The notes under the pieces were generated by a model, which was not told the origin of the DNA, searched no databases, and worked only from the letters and a program-made list of their open reading frames with translations. The position numbers and the translations under genes were made by a program. Of a DNA stretch of 8,632 nucleotides, positions 5,907 to 8,632 are shown one piece after another. This DNA comes from an uncultured bacterium. GTDB lineage: Bacteria > Verrucomicrobiota > Lentisphaeria > Victivallales > UBA1829. The DNA lies in contig URNX01000078.1 in NCBI GenBank assembly GCA_900549415.1, forward strand, positions 1-8,632. Reading direction: 5' to 3'. Numbering within the stretch: the first letter of the stretch is position 1; every line of letters begins with the position of its first letter.

Positions 5907-5926
5907 AAAGGAATCCGGAGTTTTTT

Positions 5927-6262
5927 TCAGATTTTATGTTTTTTCCCCAGAAAATCCGCCGCCAGACGAACGCATTCCGCACAAGGAGTCTTGCATGCGC
6001 CCTTGATTTCGCGGCAGGTTTCCGCTCCGGCCGCATCACGAAATGCCGCGCGCAGGGCGGGACGGTCCGCCTCATCCGCAAGCAGCATCGCCGCATAAAG
6101 AGCTCCGCAGAGACCTTCGGGGGCGCGTCCGCCGCCGCAGACGGAGAGTTCGGATACAATTGAATCATCCGCGCCAAACGCTTTTGCCACACACTGCGCG
6201 CAATTTCCGAATTTAGGGTTTGAGGTGAAAAGTTCGACCGCTTTGTCCGCATGGGTATTCAT
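5927..6262 (-). CDS. C_GCAxxG_C_C family putative redox-active protein
   Basis: A 111-residue cytoplasmic protein with no signal peptide and eight cysteines (C21, C24, C42, C52, C83, C90, C94, C97). The layout GNCAQCVAKAFG (19-30), CGGGRAPEGLCGALYAA (42-58) and CREIKGAC (83-90), then PCAEC (93-97), follows the C_GCAxxG_C_C family. Members have an N-C-x-Q helix, a GGG motif, a CGA motif and two C-terminal cysteines. The family is annotated as putatively redox-active or metal-binding from its cysteines; no reaction is established to my knowledge. Two features differ from typical members: a CxxC at 21-24 instead of C-A-Q-x, and alanine instead of glycine after CGALY. The ATG at 6262 has AAGGA about 12 nt upstream, slightly long but acceptable. 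It is transcribed divergently from the lipoprotein gene at 6497. Confidence 0.85.
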   Translation of the reverse strand: MNTHADKAVELFTSNPKFGNCAQCVAKAFGADDSIVSELSVCGGGRAPEGLCGALYAAMLLADEADRPALRAAFRDAAGAETCREIKGACKTPCAECVRLAADFLGKKHKI

Positions 6263-6309
6263 TGATAAAATGTTCCTTGTTTTCAGCTGGATTTTTCCGG
6301 GAGAAAATA

Positions 6310-6337
6310 ACTATATCGCGATTTTTCGAAAAAGCAA
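6310..6337 (-). promoter_or_regulatory. Promoter of the C_GCAxxG_C_C gene
   Basis: TTGCTT (6332-6337) and TATAGT (6310-6315, five of six consensus bases) are 16 nt apart on the minus strand, about 50 nt before the start codon. The spacer is rich in A/T with an internal TTCGAA palindrome. Confidence 0.5.
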
Positions 6338-6403
6338 CTCCCATTCAGAGAGATTTCTTGTTTTTCCGTAAAAATAAAAACCATATTTTTCATTTCTTAG
6401 ACC

Positions 6404-6432
6404 TTGAAATGCAACTGCACTACATTTATATT
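6404..6432 (+). promoter_or_regulatory. Strong sigma-70-type promoter of the TRL-like lipoprotein gene
   Basis: TTGAAA (6404-6409, five of six) and TATATT (6427-6432, five of six) are separated by exactly 17 nt. This is the best promoter match in the window. It predicts a start near 6439 and a leader of about 58 nt. Confidence 0.65.
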
Positions 6433-6496
6433 ACGTCAGAAACGCGGAATGTGTCCGCGGTTCAAGCAATAAAAAACACAACAAAGTGGGGTAAAC

Positions 6497-6883
6497 ATGA
6501 AAAAATCTCTTCTTCTCGGCGCTGCAGTTGTTGCGGCGGCTCTCATGACCGGCTGCGCAGGCGTCACAACTCAGAACGGCGGCGTTGCTCTGCCGGGCGG
6601 CGGCTTCTACAGTGATTCCGCGGCTAACGCGATTCTCCAGCCGATCCAGGACAAGAGCTACACCGTTGTCAAGCGCGGCGTCAAGGCTGAAGCCAAGCTC
6701 CTCGGCATCTTTGCCGCAATCAACATGGGCGACGCTTCCTACGGAACCCTCAAGGCTCAGGCTCTCTCCGGTCTCAAGGCCGACGATCTGATTGATGTCA
6801 AGATGGACTACAAGCAGGAAACCATCCTCGGCATCAACAAGGTCACCGTCACCATGACCGGCACCGCCATCAAGTTCAAGTAA
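6497..6883 (+). CDS. TRL-like family lipoprotein
   Basis: A 128-residue protein beginning with a lipoprotein signal: MKKS, a hydrophobic core and the lipobox LMTGC (16-20), with C20 as the lipidated residue. Residue 21 is alanine, so under the usual +2 rule it should be sorted to the outer membrane. The mature part has GGGFYSDSAAN (34-44), KAEAKLLGIFAAINMGDASYGTLK (63-86, quoted by ends K63 and K86), and a C-terminal pair of strands with LGINKVTVTMTG (111-122). The order of a G-rich start, a small-residue K-x-LG-hydrophobic-GDAS core and an LG-x-x-x-V-T-V-x-G end is that of TRL-like proteins, a small lipoprotein family of unknown function first noted at tRNA-associated loci. No tRNA is visible here. 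It has its own promoter and a strong terminator, so it is monocistronic. The ribosome site is GGGG about six bases upstream. Family assignment is from pattern recognition. Confidence 0.8.
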   Translation: MKKSLLLGAAVVAAALMTGCAGVTTQNGGVALPGGGFYSDSAANAILQPIQDKSYTVVKRGVKAEAKLLGIFAAINMGDASYGTLKAQALSGLKADDLIDVKMDYKQETILGINKVTVTMTGTAIKFK

Positions 6884-6897
6884 TTTCGCTTGACCAG

Positions 6898-6931
6898 AGA
6901 CCGGCCTGCGCTCACCGCAGCCGGTCTTTTT
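6898..6931 (+). terminator. Rho-independent terminator of the lipoprotein gene
   Basis: AGACCGG (6898-6904) pairs with CCGGTCT (6921-6927), and CTGCG (6906-6910) with CGCAG (6916-6920). One C is bulged and the loop is CTCAC. A run of five T (6927-6931) follows. This is the clearest terminator in the window. Confidence 0.85.
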
Positions 6932-6965
6932 CTCACATGTGAATATAAAAAGAGAACCGCGTTTT

Positions 6966-8276
6966 ATGAAAAGAATTCTTGCTTTTTTATCGACCGTTCT
7001 GCTGGCGGCCGCAGTTCAGGTTCAGGCGGCAAACTGGCATGTATCCATCTCAAACGGAAAAAACAAAAACCCCGGCACTCCGGAAGCACCCCTGAAAAAT
7101 ATCTGGAAAGCAATCGAAAAAGCAAAACCCGGCGACATGATTCTCATTGCGGAAGGCAATTATCCCGGGAAAATGTCCTGCGGCTGGATCAATCTCGACA
7201 AACCCGTCAGCCTTATCGGCGGATATTCCCCCGATTTCTCCGCACGCGATATTCTCAAGTACCGCACCATGCTCCGTCCGTCAAACGCTCAAAACATAAC
7301 GAAACCGACGTATGGAACGCTTACCATCAACACGCGCAAGTTCGGTCCGAACTCAAACATTCTCATTGACGGCATCATCTTCGACCACACCGCGGCAAAC
7401 AGCTATCACCCCGTCAAAGGCAAACCCAACGGGTTCAAGGACGGAATGCTCACCATCCCGCCCGCAAAAGGAAACACTCAGTATCCTTCCATCGACAAGT
7501 ATCTCATCTACGCTCAGACCGATGGACAGCTTGTCATTCAGAACTGTCTCTTCCTCAACGGATGCAGCTATGCGATCATCGTCGCCCAGTATTCCGGAAA
7601 CGTGCGGATTCTCAACAACGTTTTCATCGGCAACCGCATGATGGGCGCGGACGTCCGCACCACAAACGGCAAGCCGTTCACCCTCAATTATGAGTTCGCG
7701 AACAACACCGTCCTCTTCACCTGGACCCGTACAAAAGCGTTTGAAGACATGGGATACGGTGTACGGACCAACCCCGGCGTCTTCACAAACATTCACCACA
7801 ATATCCTCGGACTCAACTGCATGGCGGGCTTCGACAATACAAAGGGCGATGCGAAACAGAAAAAAGTCAAACTCGACAACAACATCTTCTTTCTCAACAA
7901 AAAAGCGGACGTTGCAATCACCATCAGCCCGAGCATTAAATTCATGAAGGTCGAAGACGACGGATTCGATGACCTTGAAGACGTTGAAGGCATGGAAAGC
8001 GTCAGCAAAAACTCCGGTCTCAAGGATCCCGCCCTCTTCAAAGACGTGATCGACACAAACTACCTCAAGGCGTTTCTGGAAGCTACATGCACCGAGCAGG
8101 TCGACTACGACGAAAATTCGCCCATCAACCAGTTCCGTGCCGCGCTTGGACTCAACAAACAGGGGAAAATCACGACTTCCGTTTCGATGTTCGCCAATCC
8201 CTATCCGTTCGAAAGCGCAATTCGCTTTTTCGGGGCAGTCAAGGGCTTCGGAGCTCAGACGCCGGCCGTTCCTTAA
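6966..8276 (+). CDS. Secreted right-handed parallel beta-helix protein (DUF1565-like N-terminus)
   Basis: A 436-residue protein with a Sec signal peptide (MKRILAFLSTVLLAAAVQVQA, cleavage probably after residue 21). WHVSISNGKNKNPGTPEAP (24-42), KNIWKAIEKAKPGDMILIAEG (44-64, cited by ends) and the repeated pattern of hydrophobic strand plus asparagine turn are those of DUF1565 / pectate-lyase-fold beta-helix proteins. Clear coils include NILIDGIIFDH (131-141), LVIQNCLFLNG (189-199), VRILNNVFIGN (213-223), YEFANNTVLF (242-251) and VKLDNNIFFLN (301-311). An acidic stretch follows (about 328-345), then a non-helical C-terminal domain. The N-N-x-F/I turns are asparagine ladders. No polysaccharide lyase active site is identifiable, so a carbohydrate-binding or adhesive role is as likely as enzymatic activity. 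The start at 6966 is chosen because it begins the signal peptide; a GTG at 6939 is in frame but adds polar residues. The ribosome site is weak. Confidence 0.85.
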   Translation: MKRILAFLSTVLLAAAVQVQAANWHVSISNGKNKNPGTPEAPLKNIWKAIEKAKPGDMILIAEGNYPGKMSCGWINLDKPVSLIGGYSPDFSARDILKYRTMLRPSNAQNITKPTYGTLTINTRKFGPNSNILIDGIIFDHTAANSYHPVKGKPNGFKDGMLTIPPAKGNTQYPSIDKYLIYAQTDGQLVIQNCLFLNGCSYAIIVAQYSGNVRILNNVFIGNRMMGADVRTTNGKPFTLNYEFANNTVLFTWTRTKAFEDMGYGVRTNPGVFTNIHHNILGLNCMAGFDNTKGDAKQKKVKLDNNIFFLNKKADVAITISPSIKFMKVEDDGFDDLEDVEGMESVSKNSGLKDPALFKDVIDTNYLKAFLEATCTEQVDYDENSPINQFRAALGLNKQGKITTSVSMFANPYPFESAIRFFGAVKGFGAQTPAVP

Positions 8277-8298
8277 CAGAAAACAGCAACCATCCAAC

Positions 8299-8304
8299 AG
8301 GAGA
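8299..8304 (+). promoter_or_regulatory. Ribosome binding site of the polyproline gene
   Basis: AGGAGA six bases ahead of the ATG at 8310. It is the strongest ribosome site on this strand and defines the start within a 33-nt gap after the beta-helix gene. Confidence 0.7.
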
Positions 8305-8309
8305 GAACT

Positions 8310-8632
8310 ATGAAAAAACTGCTCATTGGTCTGCTGGTTGCGGCTCCGGTCATAGCCGCACTCGCACAGCCGCCTCCACCTCCGCCGAGACATCATGGAG
8401 ACAGCGGAGTCGCTCTGGCTGCGGAAATCGTCGGGCTTGTCGGGGACATTCTTGCCCCGCCTCCGCCTCCGCCGCCCGTCCTTGTGGTTCCGCCGCCTCC
8501 GCCACCTCCCCCCGTCTTTGTGGCTCCTCCGCCGCCGCCACCGCCTGTCCTTGTGGTTCCGCCGCCTCCGCCGCCAAGATACATGCCTCCTCCGCCGCCG
8601 AGACATCACATGCCTCCTCCGCCGCCGAGACC
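8310..8632 (+). CDS. Secreted polyproline-block protein (C-terminus cut by window edge)
   Basis: The visible 107 residues start with a Sec signal peptide (MKKLLIGLLVAAPVIAALAQ, cleavage probably after ALA at 17-19). PPPPPPRHHGDSG (21-33) and a short hydrophobic or amphipathic segment VALAAEIVGLVGDILA (34-49) follow. From residue 50 the chain is almost all proline blocks: P7-VLVV, P8-VFVA, P7-VLVV, P6-RYM, P5-RHHM, P5-R. Such stretches form stiff polyproline II rods, so this is probably an extracytoplasmic spacer or wall/envelope-spanning segment; the downstream domain is not visible. It lies 33 nt after the beta-helix gene with no terminator between, so the two are probably an operon. Five to eight consecutive prolines in each of seven blocks should stall ribosomes, so translation should depend on EF-P. 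The reverse strand also has open frames, but these merely mirror the CCG/CCT repeats as polyglycine. No family is recognised. Confidence 0.8.
   Translation, partial: MKKLLIGLLVAAPVIAALAQPPPPPPRHHGDSGVALAAEIVGLVGDILAPPPPPPPVLVVPPPPPPPPVFVAPPPPPPPVLVVPPPPPPRYMPPPPPRHHMPPPPPR
8457..8632 (+). repeat. Imperfect tandem repeat encoding proline blocks
   Basis: Units of 33, 36, 33, 27 and 27 nt (8457-8489, 8490-8525, 8526-8558, 8559-8585, 8586-8612) plus a partial last unit. Each consists of CCN codons followed by a short separator (GTC-CTT-GTG-GTT or AGA-CAT-CAC-ATG type). The array runs past the right edge. Confidence 0.85.

Noticed and set aside
6939..6965. GTG start at 6939 for the beta-helix gene
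   Set aside because: It adds nine polar residues ahead of a typical signal peptide, and it begins just after the upstream terminator.
8350..8584. Minus-strand glycine-rich frames in the proline repeat region
   Set aside because: CCN-rich DNA read backwards always gives GGN glycine codons. The plus-strand frame has a signal peptide and a consensus ribosome site, which these lack.
7353..8609. Long minus-strand open frame of 418 codons opposite the beta-helix gene
   Set aside because: It begins in the antisense of the polyproline repeats (Arg-rich low complexity) and runs opposite a gene with a signal peptide and clear beta-helix repeats. It has no ribosome site and no recognisable domain, so it is a shadow of codon bias.
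8457..8632. CRISPR-like array in the repeat region
   Set aside because: The repeats have no unique spacers, vary in length in codon multiples and are in frame with a coding sequence.

Overview
The window looks chromosomal, from a Gram-negative bacterium of the PVC group. A member of the Lentisphaerota (Victivallis-like) or a neighbouring verrucomicrobial lineage fits best. The main reason is a cluster on the minus strand with the same kinds of protein, in the same order, as the Akkermansia muciniphila Amuc_1102 - Amuc_1101 - Amuc_1100 - Amuc_1099 pilus-associated locus. Sec and lipoprotein signal peptides and a probable outer-membrane protein show an organism with two membranes. The taxonomic call is inference: no rRNA or universal marker other than SecG is present.

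Layout. Positions 1-4515 (minus strand) hold a tight four-gene operon. It is read from right to left: a secreted Amuc_1102-like protein (3832-4515), a PilM-type actin-like ATPase fused to a PilN-like membrane and periplasmic part (2023-3828), a single-pass coiled-coil protein in the PilO/Amuc_1100 position (574-2004), and a membrane-anchored protein with a probable zinc site and calcium-binding loops that runs off the left edge (1-555). Gaps are 3, 18 and 17-18 nt. Upstream on the same strand is secG (4651-5022). Further right are a secreted, possibly outer-membrane protein of unknown function (5204-5833), with a good terminator, and a small eight-cysteine protein of the C_GCAxxG_C_C family (5927-6262).

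The 234-nt region 6263-6496 is a divergent promoter region with recognisable sigma-70-type promoters facing both ways. To its right, on the plus strand, are a TRL-like lipoprotein (6497-6883) with its own promoter and strong terminator, a secreted right-handed beta-helix protein (6966-8276), and the start of a secreted polyproline-repeat protein (8310 to the right edge), probably co-transcribed with the beta-helix gene.

How the genes work together. The four-gene operon probably builds the inner-membrane/periplasmic platform of a type IV pilus-like or type II secretion-like machine. By synteny the next gene beyond the left edge should be a secretin. SecG is part of the general export channel used by the many signal-peptide proteins here. 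The beta-helix and polyproline proteins look like a surface or envelope pair of unknown purpose. I found no mobile element, CRISPR array, tRNA or rRNA. The most notable details are the PilM-PilN single-chain fusion with a Gly/Phe-rich insert, a roughly 54-residue internal duplication in the Amuc_1100-like protein, nested inverted repeats upstream of secG, and the polyproline block protein.
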